From: Clostridia bacterium
GTDB lineage: Bacteria > Bacillota_A > Clostridia > Oscillospirales > CAG-272
Assembly: GCA_017462125.1 (NCBI GenBank)
Contig: JAFTRQ010000044.1
Location: forward strand, 1-38,455
Reading direction: 5' to 3'
Length of the DNA: 38,455 nucleotides
Positions within the stretch are counted from its first letter, which is position 1; every line of letters starts with the position of its first letter. The position numbers and the translations under genes are program-made. The notes under the pieces are model-generated. The model did not search any database. It was not told the origin of the DNA and saw only the letters and a program-made list of their open reading frames with translations. Positions 24,995-32,433 of this stretch are shown piece after piece.

Positions 24995-25705
24995 TTATTT
25001 CTGCTCGCTATAGATTTGCATCTGACGCTTGATGTTGTCAACAAGCTCATCAGATGTAATTGCATCAACGATGGGGAGGTTTATTTCGCCACCATCGTAA
25101 ACGACATGGAAGTAACAGGGCTTCGTTACGTATGTGTTGTTGTTGAACACAACTCTTTCGTGCTCGCGTACGATCTCGACGGTTTGTATGGAATCATAGA
25201 AGATTTCATAAGTGTTATTGATAACGTCATCGTTGATCAGAGAGATTTCGCGAGAGACGATGTAGAGGCTGTCCTTGAGGATCTTGACCATGGAGCGCGC
25301 ATACTCGGGTGTGCGGAGACTTCCGTCCTTCAGCTTTTTAATCATAATGCCATCGTGGAAGCGGTATCCCTCGATGGTGACCTCCTTCAGATGCTTCAGC
25401 AGCTTGAGCTGATAGTGCTTTTCATTGTCAATTCCGATTTCAAGTCCGGACATCTTTTGCGTGATCACGCTCTCCATATCCGCATCGGTAGCGCGTCCAA
25501 GCGTGCCTATGATGAAGAGAACAAAGCCTGTGGGGGCTCCTACGATTGCCAGGATCCATCCTACGATACCGAGGCGGAATCCTAACCACATACACAGCAG
25601 ACCTGCAATGAGAAGGCCTGCGCCAACAAATTTCAAAGTGTCAGTTTTTACAAAGTAGTTAATGCTTTCTTTTTCTTGCTTGCTTAATTTGGGCTGTTCG
25701 TTCAT
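24995..25705 (-). CDS. Hypothetical membrane protein, two N-terminal TM helices
   Basis: 236 aa. I do not recognise the family. Two closely spaced TM helices (about 26-42 and 46-68) are followed by a soluble domain of about 165 residues. That domain is mixed alpha/beta and ends in a PH-like-looking alternation of short strands (YDSIQTVEIV, KPCYFHVVYDGGEINLP) and a final helix. The layout recalls small proteins with two TM helices and a PH-like domain, but this is only a fold impression. The ATG at 25705 follows GGAGGAAA. It has its own promoter and ends at the shared terminator. Confidence 0.75.
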   Translation of the reverse strand: MNEQPKLSKQEKESINYFVKTDTLKFVGAGLLIAGLLCMWLGFRLGIVGWILAIVGAPTGFVLFIIGTLGRATDADMESVITQKMSGLEIGIDNEKHYQLKLLKHLKEVTIEGYRFHDGIMIKKLKDGSLRTPEYARSMVKILKDSLYIVSREISLINDDVINNTYEIFYDSIQTVEIVREHERVVFNNNTYVTKPCYFHVVYDGGEINLPIVDAITSDELVDNIKRQMQIYSEQK

Positions 25706-25734
25706 TATTTCCTCCGATTTATGTTTATGCTAAT

Positions 25735-25763
25735 ATTATAAACCTTCTTATACCTTTTGTCAA
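25735..25763 (-). promoter_or_regulatory. Promoter of the 24995-25705 gene
   Basis: On the minus strand a perfect TTGACA (25763-25758) and TATAAT (25740-25735) are separated by 17 bases, 30 bases upstream of the start codon. Confidence 0.8.
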
Positions 25764-25884
25764 TATACTTATAGTTGAAATTGAGTAAACTTTTAATTGA
25801 GCTCAATTTATTTTTTTCTTTATCAGGCGCCTTCACTTATATAGTGTCAAAATGTTGTAAAAGGTTTGCTGTTTTTGGAAAAAT

Positions 25885-26562
25885 TCATAAATCGTTTACA
25901 ATATTATCTTCACTTAAAATTGGGGATAGATCATTCACATCAATCAGAAGATGATCGCAACAGCTACATTTTATCAAACCGTCAACAAAATCGGGGATCA
26001 AAGTACCATCTACGTGCTTGGCATCGTTGTAATAAGTTCGGACACCGCAAACAGGACAAAGATGCAAATGATTAAGCTCTGAATTAATTGAGATCGGATA
26101 ATTTAAACCACGGTATCTGACGATTGTGTCGCCCTCTTTGTAATAGCCGTCATAACCGTCGTCAAAGAGCTGAACCTTGATACGATTGCGCTTGCCGGTA
26201 TTGCTTTCGAGCGTTAAATAAATATAGGTGAATTCTTTTATGACAAAATATGCATTTCTTGTGATGCTTCGTCCGTAGTTTCGCTTTATATTGTATTTTA
26301 CGATTTTACCTGAAACAGTACGCTCAAAAACGAATCTGTCCATAGTGAATAGCCACCAACCGCTTATCAAAACAAAGACACCAAAAATATAATATACCCA
26401 TTGTTGAAGCGGCTCTGCGTCTTCGTGTCTGTTATTAATGAAGGACAGAAATGCTGCAAACAGAAAAGCTATATATGCGGCATAAAACAAAACACACTTT
26501 AACATTTTTACACGTGCGTATTTTCGTAGCGAGTGATTCAGCATAGGGAGGTTATTGGTCAT
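25885..26562 (-). CDS. Hypothetical membrane protein with C-terminal zinc-ribbon-like cysteines
   Basis: 225 aa, family not recognised. Two TM helices lie at about 22-42 and 55-73. A beta-rich region (about 80-155) follows, then a cysteine cluster: CPVCG at 169-173 and CSCC at 199-202, a likely zinc-binding ribbon. The ATG at 26562 follows AAAGGA. It is 61 bases after the HAAS-like membrane-protein gene and is probably the last gene of the PadR operon. Confidence 0.7.
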   Translation of the reverse strand: MTNNLPMLNHSLRKYARVKMLKCVLFYAAYIAFLFAAFLSFINNRHEDAEPLQQWVYYIFGVFVLISGWWLFTMDRFVFERTVSGKIVKYNIKRNYGRSITRNAYFVIKEFTYIYLTLESNTGKRNRIKVQLFDDGYDGYYKEGDTIVRYRGLNYPISINSELNHLHLCPVCGVRTYYNDAKHVDGTLIPDFVDGLIKCSCCDHLLIDVNDLSPILSEDNIVNDL

Positions 26563-26623
26563 AGTAAAAGTCCTTTAATATTGAATTTTCGGAATGGGTT
26601 GAAGAGTTGGGCTAACGGCATAT

Positions 26624-27667
26624 TTAATCAAAAATAGCGGACTTGAATTTTTTCTTTTCGTACATAATGCGTCCGTCCATATAGGACATAAAGCCGGAGG
26701 CTGACCAAATTCTGACGTCACCAAATTTACAGTCGTCTCCGCTTTTGTGAAGAACGCCTCTTTCTACAAAGTCGATCTTGAAGGGGATCGGATTCAGCAT
26801 TAGAACGTAAATGTTTTCCTTTTGAGCATCTGTATAATTTTCGTATTGGATCTGTGGCATAAATCGCATTCCATCAGTAGGCGCTTCCACGATGTCGGAG
26901 TGCACCCAATACCACCACTTGGTATCCTTGGGCAGTCCTCCCCAAAGGGATACTCCGATGGGATTGACAACGCTGTTGAAGCCGAAGCCGCCGCAGAGAA
27001 TCCAATAGCCTATATTTTGCGAATAACTGTAAAAACCGAAATCGGTTAGATGCAGAGTTCTTTTACGCCTTATTGTAGCCCAAATAGAAATAATATAGCG
27101 TTGGGTAGGCGTTTCATATATGATTTCGGGAGTAGATGTTTTCTTGAAAAGAGAAAGATAGGGATTGTTGTTTACTGTTAGCTTGTGCCCATTTCTTGTG
27201 GCGTATTGCTTGAGTTGTTTCAATGCTGTGGCGCGAATATGAACCGCTCGAATAAAATTTATGAAATGATATAAGCCCACGCAAACCAATGCAATTGCAG
27301 TAAGATGCAGGATCAGACGGTACCATGCGAGAAAGTAACTGTTTACGATCACTATAGGTGCTGCGAGAAATTGAATAATGATGATCGTTGCAGCTAACAG
27401 CTTTACCCAACGAGGCAGTTTATCCTTATTATGAACAGCGGCAAGCATTTCCTGAATCTTGGTCGTGTCTCCCATATCCTCACAAGCTTGGCGAAATGCT
27501 TGAGTGGGGGTCATACCCTTTAGCGTATAGGTGTAGATCGCGTCCTCAAGATGCTCCATATATTCCTGTCTTACCTCGCGGCGCCGTTTTGGGGAATGAA
27601 TTTCGTAGGTCAGATGGTTGGCAAAGCGCTTAATTTCATCGCTTAAAATAAAATCGTTATCCTTCAT
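26624..27667 (-). CDS. HAAS-domain-like membrane protein, PadR partner
   Basis: 347 aa. The N-terminal ~80 residues look like the HAAS/permease-prefix helical domain found beside PadR regulators in Firmicutes (EVRQEYMEHLEDAIY, TPTQAFRQACEDMGD). Two TM helices (about 88-108 and 117-137) and a soluble domain of about 200 residues of unknown function follow. Its ATG overlaps the padR stop codon (TGATG), so it is translationally coupled to the regulator. In known pairs the PadR protein represses the operon and the HAAS protein is an accessory membrane protein; the specific function here is not known. Confidence 0.75.
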   Translation of the reverse strand: MKDNDFILSDEIKRFANHLTYEIHSPKRRREVRQEYMEHLEDAIYTYTLKGMTPTQAFRQACEDMGDTTKIQEMLAAVHNKDKLPRWVKLLAATIIIIQFLAAPIVIVNSYFLAWYRLILHLTAIALVCVGLYHFINFIRAVHIRATALKQLKQYATRNGHKLTVNNNPYLSLFKKTSTPEIIYETPTQRYIISIWATIRRKRTLHLTDFGFYSYSQNIGYWILCGGFGFNSVVNPIGVSLWGGLPKDTKWWYWVHSDIVEAPTDGMRFMPQIQYENYTDAQKENIYVLMLNPIPFKIDFVERGVLHKSGDDCKFGDVRIWSASGFMSYMDGRIMYEKKKFKSAIFD

Positions 27668-27999
27668 CAGAAGTCCTCCTGTAAGACTCCATCAACAGCC
27701 AAAGTGAAAGCTTTCCATTCCTCGAGACGAGTTGCCAGCACAGCCTTGCCGGCAACTGTTATCTTATAATATTTGCGTTCGCGGCCTGTTTCGCTTTCTC
27801 CGCGGTAGCACTCCAGCAAACCTTCCTTTTCCATAGTGTGAAGAATAGGGTAGAGTGTGCCTTCGTTAAGCTTGAAGACGTCCTTTGATCTTGATGCGAT
27901 CTCCTGAATGATTTGATAACCGTACATATCTTTTTCACCGATTACCTTTAAGACCATAATGGACGTGCTGCCTTTTAATAATTCTTTACTGATCTTCAT
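27667..27999 (-). CDS. PadR-family transcriptional regulator
   Basis: 110 aa, the typical length of the short (subfamily-2-like) PadR proteins. A winged helix spans about 10-80 with KGSTSIMVLKVIGEKDMYGYQIIQEIASRS and the wing motif LNEGTLYPILHTMEKEGLLECY. It ends with a short dimerisation helix. The ATG at 27999 follows AGGAGGAC; a longer in-frame reading places that site inside the gene. It is first in the operon with the HAAS-like membrane protein, and the tandem repeats just upstream are a natural site for autoregulation. Confidence 0.95.
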   Translation of the reverse strand: MKISKELLKGSTSIMVLKVIGEKDMYGYQIIQEIASRSKDVFKLNEGTLYPILHTMEKEGLLECYRGESETGRERKYYKITVAGKAVLATRLEEWKAFTLAVDGVLQEDF

Positions 28000-28033
28000 G
28001 ATATGTCCTCCTGTTTTATGAATGAAACATAGC

Positions 28034-28063
28034 ATAACAATGCAACGTATAACAATGCATCGT
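28034..28063. promoter_or_regulatory. Tandem 15-bp repeats, candidate PadR operator
   Basis: ATAACAATGCAACGT (28034-28048) is followed immediately by ATAACAATGCATCGT (28049-28063), with one mismatch. They lie just downstream of the padR transcription start, between the -10 box and the ribosome binding site. This placement suits repression by the padR product. A separate palindrome, GTATAATCATTATAC, at 28072-28086 covers the -10 box. Confidence 0.55.
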
Positions 28064-28079
28064 AAATCTATGTATAATC

Positions 28080-28108
28080 ATTATACACGAAAATGCGGAG
28101 CTTGTCAA
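28080..28108 (-). promoter_or_regulatory. Promoter of the padR operon
   Basis: On the minus strand TTGACA (28108-28103) and TATAAT (28085-28080) are both perfect consensus boxes with a 17-bp spacer. The rest of the 310-base gap up to the ogt gene holds only AT-rich sequence and the ogt promoter. Confidence 0.85.
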
Positions 28109-28259
28109 TAGAGTTTGGCGAATTTATATTGATACAAGAACGACAAATCATATTTGAAGATGCTGAAAAAAACGTCAAAAACCTTATATAAAAAGGAAAA
28201 ATCACATTTGAGAATTCGCGCTTGTTCACAAAAAGTTTAAAATGTTCGCTTGGGAACGC

Positions 28260-28288
28260 TTGAATTTTCGGTCATTCTCGTGTACAAT
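28260..28288 (+). promoter_or_regulatory. Promoter of the ogt gene
   Basis: TTGAAT and TACAAT are separated by 17 bases. With transcription starting near 28295, translation cannot begin at the upstream ATG at 28250, which supports the GTG start at 28310. Confidence 0.55.
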
Positions 28289-28309
28289 GTAGGAAAGGGG
28301 AGTGATAAC

Positions 28310-28765
28310 GTGTATATCAAATATATAGATAGTCCGATTGGTATATTAAGAATCGATTCTGACGGGCGCGCGATTACAGAAGTCGCTACGGTTGCTTGCA
28401 GAGGCTCTGTGGAAAATGCCGATACTTTATGCGAGGATATGACAAAATGGCTTCAAGCCTATTTTTCGGGCGCTTGTGCGCCCTGCGGAGTGCCTCTTGA
28501 TCCGATCGGAACAGAATTCCAAAGAAAGATATGGAGCACGCTTTTGGATTTGCCGTACGGAGTGACTGCAACGTATGGAGAGGTAGCGTTGAGAGCAGGA
28601 TTTCCCAAGGCTTGTAGAGCTGTTGGAAGCGCGGTGGGGAAAAACCCGATCCTTGTTGCGATCCCATGCCACAGAGTGCTGTCGTCCAAAGGACTTGGCG
28701 GTTTTACGGCTCTTGGCGGTGTGGAGACGAAAAAGAAGCTTTTGAAATTAGAAAACGTTATATAA
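28310..28765 (+). CDS. ogt: Methylated-DNA--protein-cysteine S-methyltransferase
   Basis: 151 aa. The suicide enzyme transfers alkyl groups from O6-methylguanine to its own cysteine. The active-site motif IPCHRV carries Cys120. The helix-turn-helix-like DNA-binding region lies at about 85-110 (TATYGEVALRAGFPKACRAVGSA), and the C-terminal GGFTALGGVETKKKLLKLE is typical. I chose the GTG at 28310 because GGGGAG lies seven bases before it and the likely promoter overlaps any longer start. It is a single-gene unit ending at a terminator shared with sigE. Confidence 0.93.
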   Translation: MYIKYIDSPIGILRIDSDGRAITEVATVACRGSVENADTLCEDMTKWLQAYFSGACAPCGVPLDPIGTEFQRKIWSTLLDLPYGVTATYGEVALRAGFPKACRAVGSAVGKNPILVAIPCHRVLSSKGLGGFTALGGVETKKKLLKLENVI

Positions 28766-28766
28766 A

Positions 28767-28795
28767 AAAGGAAGATGAGAGGCTCATCTTCCTTT
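28767..28795. terminator. Bidirectional terminator between ogt and sigE
   Basis: AAAGGAAGATGAG and CTCATCTTCCTTT form a perfect 13-bp stem with loop AGG. A-rich sequence precedes it and T-rich sequence follows. It overlaps the stop codon of sigE by two bases. Confidence 0.85.
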
Positions 28796-29519
28796 AAATT
28801 TTGCCGACAAGATCGTCGTGGAGGCGAGAGATGATCTTTTTTTCGAGCCGAGAGATGTAGGACTGCGATATGCCAAGATAATCAGCAACATCCTTTTGGG
28901 TCATTTCACGGTTCCCGTCAAGGCCGTATCGCAGAATGATGATCTGCCTTTCGCGAGGCTCCAACGCATTGACAGCATCGTGGATGATCCGAATTTCCTC
29001 GCGACGCATAATATCCTCTGTGACGTTGTCTTCATCGCTGCTTAAAATGTCGGACAGAAGCAGCTCGTTGCCGTCCCAATCCACGTTGAGCGGTTCATCG
29101 ATGGATACCTCGCCCGCGCGTCCGGAGGTCTTGCGGATATACATTAAAATTTCATTTTCAATACAGCGGGATGCGTAGGTTGCCAATTTTATGTTTTTGT
29201 CAACGCAGAAGGTGTTGATCGACTTTATAAGCCCTACCGTGCCGATGCTGACGAGATCCTCAATATTGATTCCCGTATTCTCAAAACGCTTGGCGATATA
29301 AACGACAAGGCGCAGATTTCGCTCGATGAGCAGCTGCTTGGCGTCGTCATCATAGGCAAGGCGGGCGATTGCTTCCGCTTCATCCTCTCGTGAAAGAGGT
29401 GGAGGAAGCAGCTCGGGGCCGTTTACGTAATAAATTCCTTGCTTTTTTGTGAAAATAGCGGAAATCTTGGTGATAAATCTGAAGATTGGATCAAATATCG
29501 ATCTTGTTTTGCGTTGCAT
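28794..29519 (-). CDS. sigE: Sporulation sigma factor SigE (pro-sigma-E)
   Basis: 241 aa, near-identical in layout to Bacillus subtilis sigma-E (239 aa). The N-terminal pro-sequence (about 1-28) is amphipathic and basic, and precedes the conserved [14 protein letters not shown]. Region 2 carries [28 protein letters not shown] and [18 protein letters not shown]. Region 4 carries the helix-turn-helix [22 protein letters not shown]. It directs mother-cell gene expression after activation by the protease encoded upstream. The ATG at 29519 follows GAAAGGA, 17 bases after spoIIGA. This is direct evidence that the organism belongs to an endospore-forming lineage. Confidence 0.98.
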   Translation of the reverse strand: MQRKTRSIFDPIFRFITKISAIFTKKQGIYYVNGPELLPPPLSREDEAEAIARLAYDDDAKQLLIERNLRLVVYIAKRFENTGINIEDLVSIGTVGLIKSINTFCVDKNIKLATYASRCIENEILMYIRKTSGRAGEVSIDEPLNVDWDGNELLLSDILSSDEDNVTEDIMRREEIRIIHDAVNALEPRERQIIILRYGLDGNREMTQKDVADYLGISQSYISRLEKKIISRLHDDLVGKI

Positions 29520-29536
29520 AAAAAATCCTTTCTGTA

Positions 29537-30400
29537 TTAAGCTTTCAGAATTTCGGAGGGGATGATGGCGTTGTATCCCTCGGCGCTGCTCCCCAAATCA
29601 GAGGGCGCGATCAGCGCGTCCAGCTCGAAGGACGTTTTCTTTCCGTTTTTTCGTACAGCTTCGGCTGTGATCTGTTGCGGGCGTATGGCGACTAACACCG
29701 ATCTGCCTCCTGCGGTGTTGATTGGGATCAGACGCAATGCTGTATCGGGCGCTTCGCCGTGTTGAAAACGGTCAAATCGGGAAATGTCGGTGATCTTTTG
29801 AAGGACACTTCGGTCAACGATGATCACCGATCTGCCGGAAATTGGGTCTTTGACAAGATTTCCGCTGTCAGATAACCCGCGAAAACAGGCTTGCTTTCCA
29901 TCAAGAGTGATCTTCAGAATGCATTCCTTGATCGGAGCTCGACGGGAGACCACCTCGCCGCTCCTCAGGGAGATCAAGCCTGCAATTGCCGCGAGAATGG
30001 CAAACAAATAGGTGGAGATACCGTCCTCCTCGATGCCATCCAAGGGTAGATTCAGCTTGTTGAGAAGATTGAAGATCGCTGTCATACAGCCGCCCGTCAT
30101 CATAGATATGCCGACGAACAGAAAGGCGCACAGGCACGTGGAGGACAAGGGCCTGTCACGCTCGGCAAACGTGATGGAGCACATTATTATGCAGACGCAA
30201 ACGTCGATGATGAGCGCGACCCAGGAGGCGAAAGTGAAAAAGAGCGAAAGGACGGAATATGCGCCGCCTATAGCGGCGGCAATCAGTGTTTTAACAAGCT
30301 TTACAGGTCGGTGAAGAATTCTGGCGCATATGTAGAGACAGAGATAATCCATACTGAAATTGATCAGAAATAGCAGGTCGGCGTACACGTCTTGTTTCAT
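29537..30400 (-). CDS. spoIIGA: Sigma-E processing peptidase SpoIIGA
   Basis: 287 aa. The N-terminal half has about five TM helices (roughly 7-26, 36-56, 59-77, 88-110, 130-146). The C-terminal half is the retroviral-like aspartic protease domain, with the catalytic Asp178 in [11 protein letters not shown]. In B. subtilis it cleaves pro-sigma-E at the forespore-facing septum. The ATG at 30400 follows AAAGGAG. It forms a two-gene operon with sigE, the classic spoIIG arrangement. Confidence 0.97.
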   Translation of the reverse strand: MKQDVYADLLFLINFSMDYLCLYICARILHRPVKLVKTLIAAAIGGAYSVLSLFFTFASWVALIIDVCVCIIMCSITFAERDRPLSSTCLCAFLFVGISMMTGGCMTAIFNLLNKLNLPLDGIEEDGISTYLFAILAAIAGLISLRSGEVVSRRAPIKECILKITLDGKQACFRGLSDSGNLVKDPISGRSVIIVDRSVLQKITDISRFDRFQHGEAPDTALRLIPINTAGGRSVLVAIRPQQITAEAVRKNGKKTSFELDALIAPSDLGSSAEGYNAIIPSEILKA

Positions 30401-30431
30401 AAGCGCTCCTTTTCTTTGCTTTACTGTTTAT

Positions 30432-30465
30432 ATTATACCGCTATCAAGGATAAAAGTTTGTCACA
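30432..30465 (-). promoter_or_regulatory. Candidate Spo0A-type promoter of spoIIGA-sigE
   Basis: On the minus strand a TATAAT box (30437-30432) has no -35 box at the normal distance. The nearest -35-like sequence, TGACAA, is 20 bases upstream. It lies inside TTTGTCACA (plus strand 30457-30465), which resembles the Spo0A box TTTGTCGAA. The B. subtilis spoIIG promoter is likewise Spo0A-activated with an over-long spacer (22 bp). Confidence 0.45.
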
Positions 30466-30569
30466 ATTTGAAGGCTTAAAAATATTTTTTAAAAACAAAC
30501 AAAAAATAGAGAAATAAACAATAAGTAGAATTACGTCTCGCGAATCGAGGTAAATTCTGTGATAATATC

Positions 30570-30604
30570 GGACTTGGAGTTGCCAATTTTGGACAAGGAG
30601 TTGC
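30570..30604 (+). promoter_or_regulatory. 21-bp-spaced direct repeats overlapping the dppA promoter
   Basis: GGACTTGGAGTTGC (30570-30583) and GGACAAGGAGTTGC (30591-30604) differ at two positions and start 21 bases apart, two turns of the helix. The second copy overlaps the -35 box. This geometry is typical of activators that bind in tandem, such as AraC-family proteins; no such regulator gene is in the window. Confidence 0.55.
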
Positions 30605-30629
30605 TTTTATAACGGCAGGATGCTATAAT
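30601..30629 (+). promoter_or_regulatory. Promoter of the M55 peptidase operon
   Basis: TTGCTT and a perfect TATAAT are separated by 17 bases. The -35 box is weak, which fits dependence on an activator binding the adjacent direct repeats. Confidence 0.6.
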
Positions 30630-30668
30630 GAAAGTGATAATATATTGTGCTTAAGGGGTGACACGATA

Positions 30669-31457
30669 ATGAAAATATTGGTTATGACAGACATTGAGGG
30701 AGTAACGGGAGTGACAACGTTTCCTCAGGCTGAGAAAAGTGAATTCGGCAGAGAAATGCTGATGAATGACCTTGGCGCGGTTCTTGACGGGATTGCAGAC
30801 GCAGGCGCGGAGGCGGTTGTCTACGATATGCACACCGACGGAAGAAACGTTGACGTAAGCCGTATCAATGCCCCTGTAGTAATGGGGAAGCCTATATTGG
30901 GAGAGCTTTACCGTGGAGTAGGCTCTGATTTTGACGGCTTGTTTTTACTTGGACTTCACACGATGCAGCACACGGGACATCTTTTGGCTCACAGCTATTT
31001 GCGAGAGTACGACGCAATATATCTCAACGGACTTCTTGTTGGCGAGATCGGAATCGAGGCGGCACTGGCAGGTGAGCAGGGAATTCCTCTTAAATTTATA
31101 TCGGGCGACGATATGGGCTGCGCTGAGGGGGCGACTCTGATCGAAAACCTTGTTACCTGTGCGGTGAAAAAATCGCTTGGCGACGATACCGCCATCTGTC
31201 TCCCCCCCGAGACAAGCGCGAAAATGCTTCGTAAGAAGGCAGCTGAGGCGGTTAAGGCAAATGTCAAGCCTTTCACAGTTAAAGCACCTTACGAAATAAA
31301 AATAGTCTATTCAGAGTGCCGTTATCTTGAAATTATGAAGGGAATACACCCCGAAATATTTGAAGATGAAAGAACTGTGGTTATGAAGGGCGACAATCTG
31401 CTGAAAATCTGGTCGGAGTATCTCAAATATGAAAAGGAAATGGTGAATTTTGCTTGA
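30669..31457 (+). CDS. dppA: M55-family D-aminopeptidase (DppA-like)
   Basis: 262 aa, close to B. subtilis DppA (274 aa), a zinc aminopeptidase that cleaves D-amino-acid peptides. The metal and active-site residues align with a constant offset: Asp8 and Glu10 (MTDIEGVTG), His55 (YDMHTDGRN), His97, His108 (LLAHSYL) and Glu126 (LLVGEIGIEAALAG). The ATG at 30669 follows AAGGGG. It is the first gene of a three-gene operon with a TIM-barrel isomerase and an FAD oxidoreductase, an association not explained by the B. subtilis dpp context. Related M55 proteins may act on other substrates. Confidence 0.9.
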   Translation: MKILVMTDIEGVTGVTTFPQAEKSEFGREMLMNDLGAVLDGIADAGAEAVVYDMHTDGRNVDVSRINAPVVMGKPILGELYRGVGSDFDGLFLLGLHTMQHTGHLLAHSYLREYDAIYLNGLLVGEIGIEAALAGEQGIPLKFISGDDMGCAEGATLIENLVTCAVKKSLGDDTAICLPPETSAKMLRKKAAEAVKANVKPFTVKAPYEIKIVYSECRYLEIMKGIHPEIFEDERTVVMKGDNLLKIWSEYLKYEKEMVNFA

Positions 31458-31534
31458 AAGCGAGTTTTTAAGCCCCCGTTTTTCGACGTGAGGCGCAAAA
31501 TGCTCAGGCAACTACAGAAAGGAAAGCGATATTA

Positions 31535-32417
31535 ATGAAAAATGCAATCTTGGGTGTAAATCACCAATTTTTATATCCCGATGCGATGACAGATGCGGTG
31601 GCGCATACCGAAAGTCTGAAAAGAGCGATCGGACTTGAAGCGGTTGATGCCCTTGACTGTTGGGTCTGGAGAGGGCAGAGGTCAAGAGAGGAGATCGCTA
31701 TCCTGCGGGAAAGCGGAAAGGTCGTCAACTACAATATCGGTGACAGAGCGGGTGAGGTGCCGATCTTCCCTTGTTCTCCCGACATTTCAGAGCGGGTGAG
31801 AGCCTATGACACGATCATGCGCGAGTGTGAATATGCGATGGCTTTGGGCTCAAAAAAGATCGTATTTGCAAGCGGCCCCGCATCTGCCTGAGGACAGAGC
31901 TGGAGCCAAGGAGAGGCTTGGCGAGCTTATCGTGACGCTCTCGAAGCAGCTCCCGCGCGACGTGATCCTTGCGCTTGAGCCGACAGATAGAGATATTGAC
32001 AAGTATTTTTTGCTTGGTCCGCTTGACGAAACCATAGCTTTTATAAAAAAATGGCGCAGATACGCGCCAAATCTCGGGCTTTTGCTTGATATGTGCCACG
32101 TGCCGCTGATGCACGAAACTCTTGAGTCTGCAATAGAAAAGGTGGACGACACGCTCGTGCACATCCATCTTGGAAACTGTAAGCTTGATGATCCTTCCCA
32201 CCCCTTCTACGGAGACAAGCATATCCCCTGGGGCTATGAGGGCGCGCTTTACGGAGAGAATGAGGGCGTTAAATTCCTTGAAATGCTCAAAAAAACTGAA
32301 TATTTCGATAAAAAAGGCGCGACGGTGTCATTTGAAATGCGCCCATATGAGGGAATGAGCGCCGAGGAAAGCCTCGATAGGTTCGTCAAGGCTTGGGAGA
32401 GAGCGAAAAATTCATAA
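31535..32417 (+). pseudogene. Sugar phosphate isomerase/epimerase-like TIM barrel, split by a frameshift
   Basis: The first 118 codons (31535-31891) end at a TGA within the sequence GCATCTGCCTGAGGAC. The reading continues in the +1 frame to 32417 without a new ribosome binding site. Joined, the protein has about 293 aa and shows the metal ligands of the AP_endonuc_2/xylose-isomerase superfamily in order: Glu in ALEPTDR, Asp in LLDMCHV, His in HIHLGN and Glu in SFEMRP. One skipped base, either in the CCCC run at about 31878 or at the TGA, restores a continuous protein. Both halves look intact, so a sequencing/assembly error or a very recent mutation is more likely than an old pseudogene. The start at 31535 follows GAAAGGAAAG. 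Confidence 0.8.
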
Positions 32418-32433
32418 AACGGAGGAAGATCCA

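Noticed and set aside
31806..32417. Independent gene starting at the internal ATG at 31806
   Set aside because: Its first ~25 codons overlap conserved coding sequence in another frame and it lacks a ribosome binding site; it is the second half of the split isomerase gene.
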